Assembly (NCBI GenBank): GCA_017654935.2 | Contig: CM065710.1 | Location: 18,278,882 to 18,342,881, forward strand | Direction of reading: 5' to 3' | DNA from: Phymorhynchus buccinoides | Taxonomy: Eukaryota > Mollusca > Gastropoda > Neogastropoda > Raphitomidae | Length of the DNA stretch: 64,000 nt | Shown: one piece after another, positions 19,893 to 32,136 of the stretch | Layout: each line of letters opens with the position of its first letter | How positions within the stretch are numbered: position 1 is the stretch's first letter | Notes under the pieces: generated by a model | Told to the model about the DNA's origin: nothing | Databases searched by the model: none | Seen by the model: the letters and a program-made list of their open reading frames with translations, nothing else | Position numbers and translations under genes: made by a program

Positions 19893-20880
19893 AAGGCTTG
19901 GCCTTCCTGTTTCCTCAGGTCAGCAGTGAAGCCCCCTTTTCCATAGCTCCAGACAGTAATTTGTTTAGTTTGGCCACCCTGGCCTGTGGTTCCAGTGAGG
20001 TTCCACGGGCCAGAAAGACTATCTTTTCAGCAAAAACTAGACAGAACCCTTACGAAATGGCTAGCCCTGTTTTAGACAGTTTGTCAGTGTCACTGACGAA
20101 GCCCAAATTAACTGAAACCTCTCACTTAACAGTTATAGGCCTGTCCCTAAATATTTTGCAGTGGATTCCTTTCAACAAATAAAGACTTTTTAATAACAAT
20201 TTTGGCTACAAACTCAACCCAATTTCACATTTATGTTTACAATCTGTAAATGTTGACTACCAATCTTTGCCTCATATAGATGGCTACTGCTATCCACCAG
20301 GGATTAGCAACTCAGAAGGACTAATTAAAACTGCAACTTATGTTAAAACCAACATTTACCATATTAAAACGAACTCTCCAGTTGATAATATAGATTCAAT
20401 TGTATATCCCAACACAGTTCAAATAACTGTAAATGATAAAACAACGAACATACTAACTAAATAATGTACTACCCCCAAGGTTACAATAAAGTTCCTAAAA
20501 CAGAATGGATATCAACCCTATCCTCCTCCTTTTTCTGGGTGGTGGTGGGGGACTTCAATGCCCGCCACCCCGCTACTCAAATATGTGGAGGAGGATCTCA
20601 ACTCTTAGAAGAAATAGATAACGCAGACCTTACTTTATTAAATGATGGAACAACAACCCATTACCCAGATAGATCAACAGACAAGCAAACAGCTTTGGAC
20701 CTATCCTTAATAAAATTATTAGTCCTCAACTTTATACTAATTCAGACTGGACCCCATTCATAGATCCACTGGGTTCAGACCATAGACCCATTTTAATAAC
20801 ACTAAATGTATCCCTAGATACTTCAGAAGAACCACTACCAAAGAAGTTCATTTACGACAAAGCAAACTGGCAACTTTTTA
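19893..20880 (+). pseudogene. LINE ORF2: APE-type endonuclease domain
   Basis: Within several frames the apurinic endonuclease-like domain is recognisable: ILQW near 20150 (start of strand 1), SPVDNIDSIVYP, WVVVGDFNARHP near 20535 (GDFNA-x-H motif), TALDLSLI and GSDHRPI near 20777 (SDH motif). In active LINEs this domain nicks target DNA to prime reverse transcription. Frameshifts near 20180, 20460 and 20730 disrupt it. This part has no counterpart in the second 15-kb copy because that copy begins at the assembly gap just after the domain. Confidence 0.85.
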
Positions 20881-22430
20881 AAACAACTTTAGATAAGTAC
20901 ACAATAGATGAGGTTGCCCATCAAGACCTAGAAATATATTATAAGAATATTCATTCTCAAATCCTTGAAGCCAGTCAATTAGCTATCCCAATGACTTCAG
21001 GGAATCAGAACCAAATTAAAACAACTAGAAACAATCCCTGGTGGAGGGAAGATTGCGCAGAGGCAGTAAAAGAAGAACATAAGGCTAGTAATAAGTTTAA
21101 TACATTTCCTACTGTTGAAAATTTTGATACGAAAATGTTTACAGAAAAACACAGTAAAAAGATAGTAGCCCAAGCTAAACTTGAATATTTTACCCAAGAA
21201 AAACTAGTAGATTATAGAGACTTGGGGAAAGTTTGGAAAAAAAACTAAGAAAACTAAAACTCAGTGGTTGTTCCAGGAAGACTAGAGTAAAAGTGAACAA
21301 TAAATTGACTAATACCAACCTAGAAACAGCAAATGCCCTGGCTGAAGTTTTTGGTACAGCCAGCCAGAGTAAAAACTTAACATTGACAGAGCAAGTTAGG
21401 AGGAACAGCCTACCAGAAATTGATAAATGTACAGAAAATACAAATCCAATAAATGCTCCACTACAATTTACCGAGCTTGCTAGTATTAAGTAGATTAATA
21501 AATCCACAGGAGGTGATCCCATCTCCTACAAAATTATGAAACAATTACCCCTTTCATATTTAAAGATCTTACACTGCTTTAGCTCCAGATGCTGGGAGAG
21601 TGGAGAGATTCCACAAGCTTGGAAAGAGGCCCAAGTAATTGGGATCCCCAAACCCGGAAAACCGAGGGGAGACCCCAAAAGTTATCAGCCGATCTCACTC
21701 ACCCCACATCTGGGTAAGGTGTATGAAAGAATCGTGAAAGCACGATTAGAGTACTTTTTACAAACAATTACATTTTACCCCCGTTCCAGACAGGATTTCG
21801 TAAACATAGAAGCTGCATGAAACAAGTAGTGAAATTGACATCCCATGTCAGAAAAGCATTTTGTCACAGGAAAAAAGTTTTAGCCGCCTCTTTTGACATC
21901 AAGGGTGCCTACGACACAGTCTGGCATGGGAAACTACTTCAAAAAGTTAGCAGGCTCGGTATCAAGGGCAACATGTATAATTTTATTAAAACATTTTTTA
22001 AAGGCAGAAACATGAGAGTACTATACGTGTAGGACAGTCCCTTTCGGAAAGGTATAGCCTGGACAGGGCGTTCCCCAAGGCAGCATAATCGCTCCTACTC
22101 TATTCAACATTATGTTATATGATATTCAACAAGTTTCTTTGAAATAATCCTATATATCCATGTACGCAGATGACATCCCTATATGGACTCAAACAAACAG
22201 ATCAACCCAAAGTAAATATTTTCAAACATGTTTAAATACCCATCAAAGAAATAGTACTTCAATTGAAGCCTAGTTACGAGATAATGGCTTTACGCTTTCC
22301 TCCAATAAGTGTGAATTCATGGGTTTTTTAAACACCACTACTACTCAATTATCAATAAAAATTTCAGGAAATGCTAAACAACAGTGCTCCCAAGTTAAAT
22401 TCCTGGGAGTTATTTTATCCTCAAACTTAA
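20881..22430 (+). pseudogene. LINE ORF2: linker and reverse transcriptase (copy A)
   Basis: Encodes the linker (NNPWWREDCAEAVK, TQEKLVDYRDLGKVW), RT motifs STGGDPISYKIMKQLPLS, IGIPKPGKPRGDPKSY, FDIKGAYDTVWHGKLL (motif A), a damaged motif B near 22066 (VPQGSIIAPTLFNIML) and MYADDIPIW from 22160 (motif C). It is broken by stops after ELASIK (21491), after SLK (22143) and at about 22271, and by frameshifts near 21240, 21780 and 22030. The first two stops are also present in copy B. Confidence 0.9.
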
Positions 22431-23783
22431 ATTGGCGAAAGCATATCCAAACACAATTAATAAAGCTTCTAAGGCCCTGAACTTTATTAAAGTAATTTCA
22501 AAAGAAGGATGGGCTAAAGACCCAAAACTTCTTACCCACCTGGTTAGATCCCTTGTACGTAGTCAATTTACATACGGGATGGAAGTCTTCCATTCCCTTA
22601 CACCGAGTCAGTTTAAAGTATTACAAACTATTGAAACAAAAGCCCTTAAAATAGCCCTTGGGATACTGACCTATGCCGTAAACAAACTAGTTTACAGGGA
22701 CATAGGTTGGCTCCCCCTTCAAAACTTAATGAAATTAAATTGTGCCAACTTTTTAACAAGATGGTACGCTGTTAAAACAGGAACTGACAAAGAATTTGTT
22801 CAAATTATTAACGACCCATTCACTGACTATTCTAAATTTGAAAACAAAAAACCTCAACTACATTTAAAAACTAAAATTATAATATATTACACTAGGGATT
22901 TGTTTAAGGACGCTGACTTGAACTATTATGATGTTTCCCCTTACCCCACTGTGGTTTTTCCGCAGTGGGAGAGGGAGGAAATGAACTTTGACACAGAACT
23001 AAATGAAGCCTTTTCTAAACAGGAAACTAATTTGATAGGTGTGGCAGCCAAAGAGAAAGTATGGAGCAAAAAAAACCCACCTACAAATCTTTACAGACGG
23101 CTCTAAAATTGATTAAAAAAATAGGTTGTGCATTTACCATCCCTGCACTAAGAATAATAAAGTCATTCAAATTAAATGACCATCTTTCTATATTCACGGC
23201 CGAACTATGGCCACTTTTGGAAGCCTGTGCTTTTCTAAATGACTTAACTAACCCTCCGGTTAATGTGGTTATTTTTACAGACTCGCTATCTTCCATTCAA
23301 GCTCTTAAAGGAGTAAATAAAAATAGACTTGAAATAATAAATGAAATTAAAATGCTCGTACATCAGATTACTGTAAAAGGTACCTTAATACAAATAACCT
23401 GCATTCCATCCCATAGTGGTTTAGCAGGCAATGATCAAGCTGACAGAGCCGCTAAAAAGGCCGCTATGGGAGAGTCTGGAACTATAACAAATATAAAACT
23501 ATCCATTTCTGAAATGAAAAGTAAAGTTAAATCAGCAGCTTTCATTCAGTGGGCTAAAGAACTAGAGGAATATGCTAAAACCCACTGTTGGGACCACAAT
23601 ATAGCTAAAGATGGACTTTAAAAATAATAAGTCCCTCTTTAGCATCGTTAATTTTCAGACAGAGAACGGAATCTTACTTACGTAAATATGTCGAGAGTAT
23701 GTGCCCGTGTGGCCAGGTTCTCGACATTGATCATTTATTTAACTTGTGTGAAACTATTAAACCAGAATTTACAATATTAATTC
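22431..23783 (+). pseudogene. LINE ORF2: connection, RNase H and zinc motif (copy A)
   Basis: From 22432: KASKALNFIKVISKEGWAKD, TYGMEVFHSLTPSQFK, DIGWLPLQNLMKLNC and FPQWERE, then a broken RNase H with IFTDGSK (about 23085), FTAELWPLLEAC, VIFTDSLSSIQAL and IPSHSGLAGNDQADRAAK. The C-terminal motif CPCGQVLDIDHLFNLC follows near 23700. A stop after GSKID and a frameshift separate the first catalytic Asp from the rest. At about 23783 the protein is cut by the Tx1/L1-like insertion; its last codons resume at 28206. Confidence 0.9.
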
Positions 23784-24284
23784 CTTTAGGTAAAATAACA
23801 GTGATTAAAACCTTAGCCATATCCAAGATAATTCATTTGTTTACTAATTTGCCTGACCCAACTATGCAGTTTATGCATGAACTTAATAACTGTTTTTATA
23901 GATTCTTATGGAGTGGAAAAAATAATAAAATAAATAAAAGACTTGTTTGTTCTTCTTATGAAAAGGGAGGTTTGAAAATGCTCAATGTATATAATTTTTT
24001 GTCTGCGATGAAAATATCTTGGTTGAAAAGAAGTTTTTATTCTGAAGATAATATTTTTAGAAAAATGTTGGCTCACATCTGTCCGCATATTGAAAAAATA
24101 ACAGTCTTTGGTAGTGATTATGTCACAGAAATAACAGGAGAATGTAGTAATTTATTTTGGTTATATGTGCTAAAACACTACAAAACAATGTCCGAAAAAT
24201 GTAAGCCTATAAAATCGCAAGAATTTCTCTCAGAAAGCATTCATTTCAATAAAAATGTTATTAGAGATAGAAAAATAGTATATA
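23784..24284 (+). pseudogene. Tx1/L1-like LINE ORF2 fragment, part 1
   Basis: Starts abruptly at PLGKITVIKTLAISKIIHLF and continues with ELNNCFYRFLWSGKNNKINKRL and SSYEKGGLKMLNVYNFLSAMKISWLKR. In L1/Tx1 LINEs this is the segment after the RT thumb (GKITVIK-x-L, F-x-W-x-x-K-x-K-I, GGL-x-M). The element is 5'-truncated and lies within the I-superfamily LINE. It is interrupted at 24285 by Tc1 copy 2 and resumes at 25908. Confidence 0.85.
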
Positions 24285-25907
24285 AGCTATCCACAAAAAG
24301 TTAAGGATCACTTGCAAACTAATTCATAACTTTCCAAATAAGAAAGCCAATGCGTTGAATTTTGGCCAACATTTAATTCAATGCTTTAGTGATAACGATA
24401 CACAATTGCCTTCAATTTCGAGCAATCGTTTGGTCTGTACATTTGATCAAAGTGGGTACGTATCGAAATTTGATTTCCCAAAGTCATTGAAATCACAAGA
24501 CAGGGCATTCTGATGCTCCCAAAAGTTCAGTAATGCGTGTATCCGCCATGGCTGTTCTGGCACTCGACGCAGCGAGTCCTCATGGAGTTGACCAGGGTGG
24601 TGAAGATCCTCTGTGGAAGCGCCTGCCACTCAGCCTGCAGCATCTGGTAGAGGTGCTGGGCATCCCTGGGAGGGGGGTGGTTGCTCCTCACTTTGCGATC
24701 CAGAGGTTCTCAATCGGGTTGAGGTCGGGACTGCATGCTGGCCACTCCATTCTGTTGACTCCAGACTGCTGCAGGAAGTCGTTGACCACCCTTGCCCTGT
24801 GGGGGCGAGCGTTGTCATCCTGGTAGACAGCCGGCGGTCCCATCTGCTGCAGTGTAGGCACAGCCAGCGGTCGAAGGATCTCATCCCGGTATCGGAGGCC
24901 AGTCAGGTTACCCTGTACATGATACAAGGGTGTTCTGTGGTGAAGGCTGAAGGCCCCCCAGACCATTACAGAACCTCCACCAAAGGCCACCTTTTCTTGG
25001 ACAGTGGCGTCAATAAAGCGTTCCCCTGGGCGCCTCCAGACCCTCAGTCGGCCGTCGTTGTGGTTCAGGGTGAAGCGTGATTCATCACTGAACAGGACCT
25101 GGGACCATTGCTGACGTGTCCACCTCACGTGACGTCTGCAGAAGGCGCGGCGTGCTGCCCTATGGGCTGGAGTTAAGCGTGGCCGTACAGCTGGGCGACG
25201 AGAACGGAGGTTAAACCCATGAAGGCGGTTCCGTATGGTCTGCTGGCTGATGTTGATGTTAGTAGCCACCCTCAGCTGCCTTCGAATGATGCTGGAAGAG
25301 GCTGTTCTTGTCTGCAGGGCTTGTCGTTCAATGAGACGATCTTCACGTGGAGTTGTCTTCTTCGGTCGACCAGATCTGCGTCTTTCATGGACCCTCCCAG
25401 TGGCTGTGAAGCGTTGAATCAGTCTGACAATGACCGAGATGGACACCTGAAGTCGCCTGGCCACTTCTCGCTTGGGAACACCATCTTGGAACCATGCAAC
25501 AGCTCGTCCCCATTCCAACTCGCTCAATTTTCGTCGTGGAGGCATTGTCAAATCAGGCCTAATACTGGTGGTATGTCTTCTTATAAAGCCAAGCAAGAGA
25601 CAGCATCTCACACATAAACAGCAGTGCTTGCACGTGCATAATGGTTTTTCCATCTGGCTTGTGCAATGTGTTCATGCAGAACGATCCAAAACAAGGTCCT
25701 TTTTCGCAAGTTTCCGCTTTTTCTTTTGCTGCCAAGCTCAGTAATAGAGAATCACGTGCAATGTTTCCACTAACACAACATCGCCCACTTACAGCTGAAC
25801 AAGAATTCATAACAATTTGGCTTGACTGAGAAAAAAATAACAGGAGCGAACGGAGTTTATTGCGCACCTGTTTTCTCATAGTGATCCTTAACTTTTTGTG
25901 AGTAGTG
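24285..25907 (-). mobile_element. Tc1-like transposon, copy 2
   Basis: A 1,623-bp element with TA on each side (24283-24284 and 25908-25909) and the same terminal inverted repeats as copy 1. It lies inside the Tx1/L1-like frame: sequence before it encodes RDRKIVYK and sequence after it encodes EWAENEINYIKDLVD. It is the positional equivalent of copy 3 in the second 15-kb copy. Confidence 0.95.
24527..25545 (-). pseudogene. Tc1 transposase, copy 2, 10-bp deletion
   Basis: Starts MPPRRKLSELEWGRAVAW and stays open through both catalytic Asp motifs (LFSDESRF and VYQDDNARPH) and the catalytic Glu (DLNPIENLW), then ends ENLWIAK-stop. The cause is loss of about 10 bp near 24700 (CTCATCCCAG of the other copies), which shifts the frame just after the active-site Glu. 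The remaining approximately 60 C-terminal residues lie in another frame down to 24527. The LEW for LDR change near the start is unique to this copy. Confidence 0.9.
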
Positions 25908-26740
25908 TATAAGGGAATGGGCAGAAAATGAAATTAACTACATTAAAGATCTTGTTGACTCAGAAGGAAAAGTCCTATCTTTTGATAACTTTAAAAATAA
26001 ATATCCCATGATTTCCACCAATTTTCTTGTATACAATGGTATTATTAGAGCTATAAACAAATACAGAGTGTTTTTAGGAATAGAATTGTGTAATGATTTA
26101 GCCAATGAATATTCTAAAGTCTGGAATTTCATTAAATTAACAACAACTAAAATGACTTATCAGTGTATGACAGACAGTGATGTGATACCACCTAGTGTCA
26201 GAAAATGGCAACAGCGATATCCAAATACAGTTTTGAATTGGGAGAAAATATTTATAAAACACTTCAGTTACGGTGGTTTCAGTTAAGATTACTACACAGA
26301 CTTCTACCCACTGAAAGATATCTGTTTTTATGTAAAATTTCAAATTCATCATTGTGTTGTTTTTGTGGAAGTGAGGAGCAAACTCTAGTTCACCTTTTTG
26401 GGACTTGTAAATATGTTCAAACCTTTTGGATAAATCTTATTTCATGGATACATGACTGTTGTGATCATACTCAGAATTTTCATTTATCAGAAACCTTTGT
26501 TATTTTGGGTGGAAACAAAACTTGAAGACAGATGGGGTGATGGATTTGATTATTCTATTAGCCAAATTCTATGTATATAAATGTAAACTGAACAAAACCA
26601 TTCCATGTTCAACAGCATTTAAAAATATTTTGAAACAAAGATACTGGGTGGAATTGTCCTGCCATTCTATGGAGGGAAATATTGACAAATTTGCACATGA
26701 GTGGGATGTTTACAAGCCACTTGTTGATAGTTGTGGGTGA
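25908..26740 (+). pseudogene. Tx1/L1-like LINE ORF2 fragment, part 2 (C-terminus)
   Basis: Continues with EWAENEINYIKDLVD, TNFLVYNGIIRAINKYR, DSDVIPPSVRKWQQRYP and LNWEKIF, then RLLHRLLPTERYLFLCKI, CCFCGSEEQTLVHLFGTC (C-terminal zinc motif of L1/Tx1) and TDGVMDLIILLAKFYVYKCK, ending at 26740. Frameshifts near 25915, 26285 and 26510 inactivate it. Confidence 0.85.
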
Positions 26741-27984
26741 AGAGGTGAAGACTATCAAGAGTGGATGATTGGCTTAAATGTTTTTGATGCGTTGTTTTCT
26801 GTATATATAGGTTTTGTCCATATCAATCATTACCTCATTTGTCTTTTTATTTGAGAACAAGATAGTGCTTGAGACTCACACATTGAATCTGGCATATAAT
26901 TTGCAATTTATTTTGTGATTAACAACAACCCCATAATAACTCACTCACACATGTATGATAATACGAAAAGGATAAAAAAAATGTCTCTCTTATTTTTGTA
27001 TAGTACTCACACCATTAGTTATTGTTGAGATGCATAGGTGAAAAGTGCTACTGTGGTACTTTAGTTTTAGTTTTGAGCTTACTTTGTTATGTGAATTTAT
27101 AATATGAGCAGGAGACCGTTAATGTGTGTGCGAATGGAGGGGCGGGAGGGGTGTGTGTGAGTCGTGTATGTGTAGGAATGTAGGGGACAAAATCAAAGTT
27201 CACAATTATATTTTGATGTCTAAGTGCAAGATGTGTGTGTGCAAGACTGTCAAAAAATGGAAAAATCCCTCTTATTATATCAACTGTTTCGTAATGACAG
27301 ACCAAACTTCCAATCCCTACACTCCATTGTAATGGCTTTGTTAATTATGTCTACATGTATGAATATAGTCAGTTTAAAGCCAGTTATTCAATAATCCATT
27401 TATTCATTTGTTAATTCATGAGTTGGATTGCATAATATATTTTTTTTTTTTGCGGACTACGGGGCGAGCTTGATTTTAGGGCCCCCCCCCCAAGTTTTAC
27501 ACAAAATTCAGATTATGTTATTAGAGGTTGTTTTGGGGGTTTTTGGGGGGGGGGTTTGGTTATATACTGTATTGCCAGTCACAGTGTGGGATGCAGGGGT
27601 CTCCATCAGAAAAGAGAGCATCGCCTTGTGGTCCGTGAGGAACGGTGTGTATATAATATATCTCATTCATTCAAATACCCACTCGCTAGTCACTTGATCA
27701 ACGCAATCTTAGTCACAGAAAAGTACACAAAAAACTACAATAGTTTCAAAACCATATTTATTTGATTCAAAAGCAAACAACAATTTTTTGCTTTATCATA
27801 TGTTTATTATTATTAATACAGTACTAGGATTATTATGGTAACTGATGACATGCGTTGCTCTATGTGTGTGGTTGTGGAAGAGAAAGAAGGAACTGTGGAG
27901 TGGAGGGATGAGAGAGGGAAATAAAAAATGATACAAACAAAAACAAAAACAAAACAAAATTTGAAACCTACAAGATTAACTTAA
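26741..27984. other. Tx1/L1-like 3' UTR and unassigned DNA
   Basis: Follows the LINE stop without further coding potential. Contains GT-rich DNA at 27120-27180, a poly-C tract at about 27481-27490 and a G-tract at about 27546-27554. It is duplicated almost unchanged at 44135-45395. Confidence 0.6.
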
Positions 27985-28205
27985 CTTAAATTGTCGCGGT
28001 ACCAAAGCCGATGAGGTTTAACCGAGGCGTGGTTACCGCTACACCTATCTGCATTGTTAACAAATTTGGGACTTTACTGGAGTTGTACTGCCTCCAGGCA
28101 TTGCCTCCAGTATTGTTCCCACCATCTTTGTATTTACAACTGTCCCATATGTGTCTGTTCCAGACCGAGAGGACGTAAAACACCATGTTTCATTCATTCA
28201 TTCTA
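27985..28205 (+). repeat. SINE-like dispersed repeat ending in (ATTC)n
   Basis: Shares GCCGATGAGGTTTAACCGAG with 30795 (TTTATCCGAG there), followed in both by GCGTGGTTAC, GGGACTTTACTGG, a CTGCCTCC block, TATTTACAA and CCCCA(C/T)ATG, and ends GAGGACGTAAAACACC with (ATTC)3. A diverged end is also present at about 14740-14775. The simple ATTC tail directly before LINE coding sequence resumes at 28206 suggests it is the 3' end of the inserted Tx1/L1-like element or a SINE using the same tail. Confidence 0.65.
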
Positions 28206-28317
28206 CAAGGTTAATTTTACTAAATTAAATACGTTTAGAAAAGGAGCTGAGGGGTGGGCCCCATTGGTCTGGATGGCCAAGACTCTCGGCCAGTCAACGT
28301 TTCGCTTTTATTTTTGA
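28206..28317 (+). pseudogene. I-superfamily LINE ORF2: last codons after the nested insertion
   Basis: Encodes NFTKLNTFRKGAEGWAPLVWMAKTLGQSTFRFYF-like sequence, of which GWAPLVWMAKTLGQ matches the C-terminus GWAPLTWLAEELSK of LINE fragment 2 (13781). This places the end of the ORF2 interrupted at 23783 here, 4.4 kb further on. TTAATT at both junctions could be the target-site duplication of the insertion. Confidence 0.85.
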
Positions 28318-28905
28318 AAAAACAAAAACAAACAAAAAACAACTGTACATTATACCGGAACCGTGATAGGGGATTCCGATAAACTTTGACAAAGATATAT
28401 TTACCTTTTACCCTATTTTTAACTTACCCGGTTAGAGAATTTCGTCAAATAGGTGAGGGTGGGGTCCCTCTGGACCGCGTGCCGGGCATTTATCTGCACT
28501 CCACTCCCATGTCCACATTGTCCCTTTTTAAACAGCACATACGGAGATGTGCCAAATAAACTCTTTTGAGTTTCTCATTTTAATCCCTTCCCCCCTGTAG
28601 ATGGGTGCACGAGGCACGCTTCGGGGGGGTGGGGGGGTGGGGGGTGCCTTCGTAGTCGTCACGCTTAGCGTTTGTGCTCCCCCCGTACTTTGTACACGGA
28701 CTACTTAAGCAACGCCTTTCCTCTGCTTGGGCTGGGGAGGAGGGGCCCCTCTCCCTCCCTCCTTCCGGTCCAAGTAAGAAAGAATCGTTAACCGCCACCA
28801 CCTCTACTGTAAATTGGAAATAACTGTATATGATGCTACTGTAAAAAATAAACTTGTAAATAACATCATATGGGAATGTGTAAATAAAATAAAATAAATA
28901 ATAAT
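28318..28905 (+). other. 3' UTR of the large I-superfamily LINE
   Basis: Includes GGGGAGGAGGGGCCCCTCTC, similar to the 3' UTR of LINE fragment 2, a G-rich run at about 28621-28645 and a tail with repeated AATAAA and AATAAT to about 28910. Repeated at 45731-46320. Confidence 0.7.
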
Positions 28906-28911
28906 AATAAT

Positions 28912-29700
28912 TGATAGTATTTCTATAGCGCCTTTCTATAATTATTTTACACTCAAGGCGCTTCCATTCACTAATACACACCCGCAGTCACACAAAACAT
29001 TATCACCCATTCATTCACCCAGGTACAAGATCAAGAAGGAAACATTTACAAACCGAATGAGCTTTGAAAGTAGTGTGTCTTGAGTTTAGCTTTGAAAGTA
29101 GAGATAGTTGGTTCATGGCGGAGATCGACTGGGAGGGAATTCTAAACAGCAGGGGCACTGAAACTGAAACTGGGGTCACCAAATGATTTTAGATTTGTTT
29201 TTGGAACTTTCAGAAGTGTTGTGTTTGAGGACCTGAGTGAGCGGGAAGGAGTGTAGGTGTGAAGAGCTCTGGAGAGGTAAGGCGGAAGGGTCTGTTCAAA
29301 GTGACGGAAGGATAGAACAGCCAGCTTATACTGAAGGCGGAACTGCACAGGGAGCCAATGGAGCTCCTTCAGAATTGGCGTGAAGTGATCACGCTTGCGC
29401 TTACGCAGTATGAGGCGGGCTGCACTGTTTTGAACTCGCTGAAGGTGAGTAATTTCTTCAGTAGGAAGGCCAAAGAGAATGGAATTGCAGAAATCTAAAC
29501 GTGAAGACATAAAAGCTGCAACAATATTGGAGAACTTGTTAAACAATTTTACCACAGATTTAACTAACTCTTTATAACAAGCATTGAATATATGCATAAT
29601 CAAAAGAGACAGGATCCCTATCATAGAGTAATTAATATGCTCTTTTTGTATATACAAAGCTTCTTTAGATATTGATATTGCCCAGACTTGGACCATACTT
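28912..29700 (-). pseudogene. CR1/L2-like LINE 3' fragment (copy A)
   Basis: On the minus strand the frame reads SSRLDFCNSILFGLPTEEI, LQRVQNSAARLILRKRKRDHFTPILKELHWLPV, PPYLSRALHTYTPSRSLRSS and PSFSFSAPAV. This is the post-RT region of CR1/L2-type LINEs (YCNSLL-G-LP, LQR-V-QN-AAR, LHWLPV, LRSS). The 3' end at 28912-28990 carries paired GCGCC...GGCGC blocks ahead of an AAT-rich tail, the tail structure also seen at 33225 and 56360. Upstream coding (29540-29700) is unrelated and may be a piece of another LINE. Everything 5' is missing. Confidence 0.75.
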
Positions 29701-30249
29701 TTTTGGAAGCCTCGAGTTGAAAGGGTTGATATTTCTTTTTTTAAGAACCAAGTTTAGGGATCCTCACTCTATAAATAAAAAAATAAATAAACAAGCGCGA
29801 AATCGCAATAGTTTGTGGCCCGCGGTCTATTTTTACCACTCCAATCATGAGTCACCTCCCCTGGCTTTTCAATAATTTTAATCTGTAAACCAGAATGTTA
29901 TCTCTGCACCATTTCGTAACTTTTTATATCTTTTGGAAAACATTTAAAACTATGTATCCTACTTATACTCATCAAAAGAAGCACCGCATACTCGTCGTGT
30001 CTGTTGTAGTGTCTGTATTACGTATGTTTATTATTTTGTACGCTTTTAAAATACATCATTTTAAAGAGCGGCCTTAATTTGAAGTGTAGCCTCGATTTGA
30101 AGTGCGACAATTTTGTCAAAATGTGCGACAATTTTGGACCGACGACCGACAGACAGACAGACAGACCGACCGACCGACAAAGTGAGTTATAGGTTTGTGG
30201 CTTGAGCCACAAACAAAAATGTTTTGCAACTTGGCAAAAAACGCATTTC
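29701..30249. other. Unassigned DNA with GACA tract and hairpin
   Basis: Contains (GACA/GACC)n at about 30139-30178 followed by the perfect hairpin GTTTGTGGCT TG AGCCACAAAC at about 30193-30214. The counterpart in copy B is at about 47580-47660 with one stem mismatch. Confidence 0.6.
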
Positions 30250-30970
30250 ATTCGTAAATATTTAACATACAGATAAAGTATATGGTTTTAAAACCAACAA
30301 CTTAGGCTTTATGTAAGCCAATCATCGGGATTTTAATACTTTTAAACCTTTTTTGGTAATAAAGAATATTTTGTACATACTGTTTATATTTAAAGACCTT
30401 TTTTTCGATTTTTAAAAAGAGTTTGTTGTGTCTTTTTTTTAAAAAAGTGGTCCTTGAAATTTTAATTTGAAGATAGCTCGTGGAGTCAATATCAAGGCAT
30501 TTTAATAGAAACATTTTAAAACAAATGTAGTATTATAATTTATTGCGGTCCTAGTACAGGCCATGGCAACTAATTAAGGTTTTGACCTTCTAATCAAAAC
30601 AAAAACAATAAGAATAAAGAATAATAAAGTAATTTGAACTTTATCTAACAGAAATTTAAAAATATATATATAATAATAATAAAAACTTTATTTAAAGAAA
30701 GACTTAAATATTTGGTCCCTTTTCCACCCTTTAATGTCTCATATGACATATGCAAAAAATGTTCGTAAAAAAACAACTCATTATTGTGGCAGTGCCATAG
30801 CCGATGAGGTTTATCCGAGGCGTGGTTACTGCTGCACATATCTGTATTAAAAAAATATTGGGACTTTACTGGTTAAGCACTGCCTCCGAGTATCTTTATA
30901 TTTACAAATGCCCCACATGGCTGAAAGGCCGAAGAGGGCGTAAACACCTATTTTCAGTACAAACAAGAAC
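30250..30970. repeat. Dispersed repeat plus SINE-like end
   Basis: Relative of 14390-14790. The terminal 30785-30965 is the same SINE-like unit as 27985-28205. Nearly identical in copy B at 47700-48420. Confidence 0.6.
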
Positions 30971-30972
30971 AT

Positions 30973-31701
<729 letters not shown>

Positions 31702-32136
31702 TAGGGGAACACGGGGTAAAAAGCCCATGGCGGGTAAGAAGCCCATGCCAATGAGAGACTTAGTGCGATTTTTCTCACGCCAGAGGGCATGACGCTCGTG
31801 TGGGGCTAATCCTCTCTATATTATTAGTTGGGGATAAAGAAAGAGAGAGAGACAGTGAGTGGTCCTACCATCACTCTCTCTCTCACTACGCCCAAGTAAG
31901 AAAATCGCGTGATAAGCCCCTAGTGCATTGACTGCCCTCTGGCGTGAAAAATATCGCCATAGGTTGACCATTATCTCATGAAATAAAGAAAATGTATGTC
32001 AAATTTGCCCGTGAGACGAACGCTAAACATTAACACTCGTCTCATGGGCAAAATGTGACTGAAATTTTCTTTGTTTCATGAGATAATTGGCATGGGCTTC
32101 TTACCCGCCCATGGGCTTTTTACCCCGTCTTACCTT
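31702..32136. mobile_element. Hairpin MITE with about 40-bp terminal inverted repeats (copy A)
   Basis: The left end ACGGGGTAAAAAGCCCATGG...GGTAAGAAGCCCATGCC is mirrored at the right end by GGCATGGGCTTCTTACC...CCATGGGCTTTTTACCCCGT. A second layer (GATTTTTCTCACGCCAGAGG against CCCTCTGGCGTGAAAAATATC) and a third (ATTATCTCATGAAA...CATGAGACGA) give a nested foldback over most of the 435 bp. Non-coding. The superfamily cannot be assigned. Confidence 0.85.
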
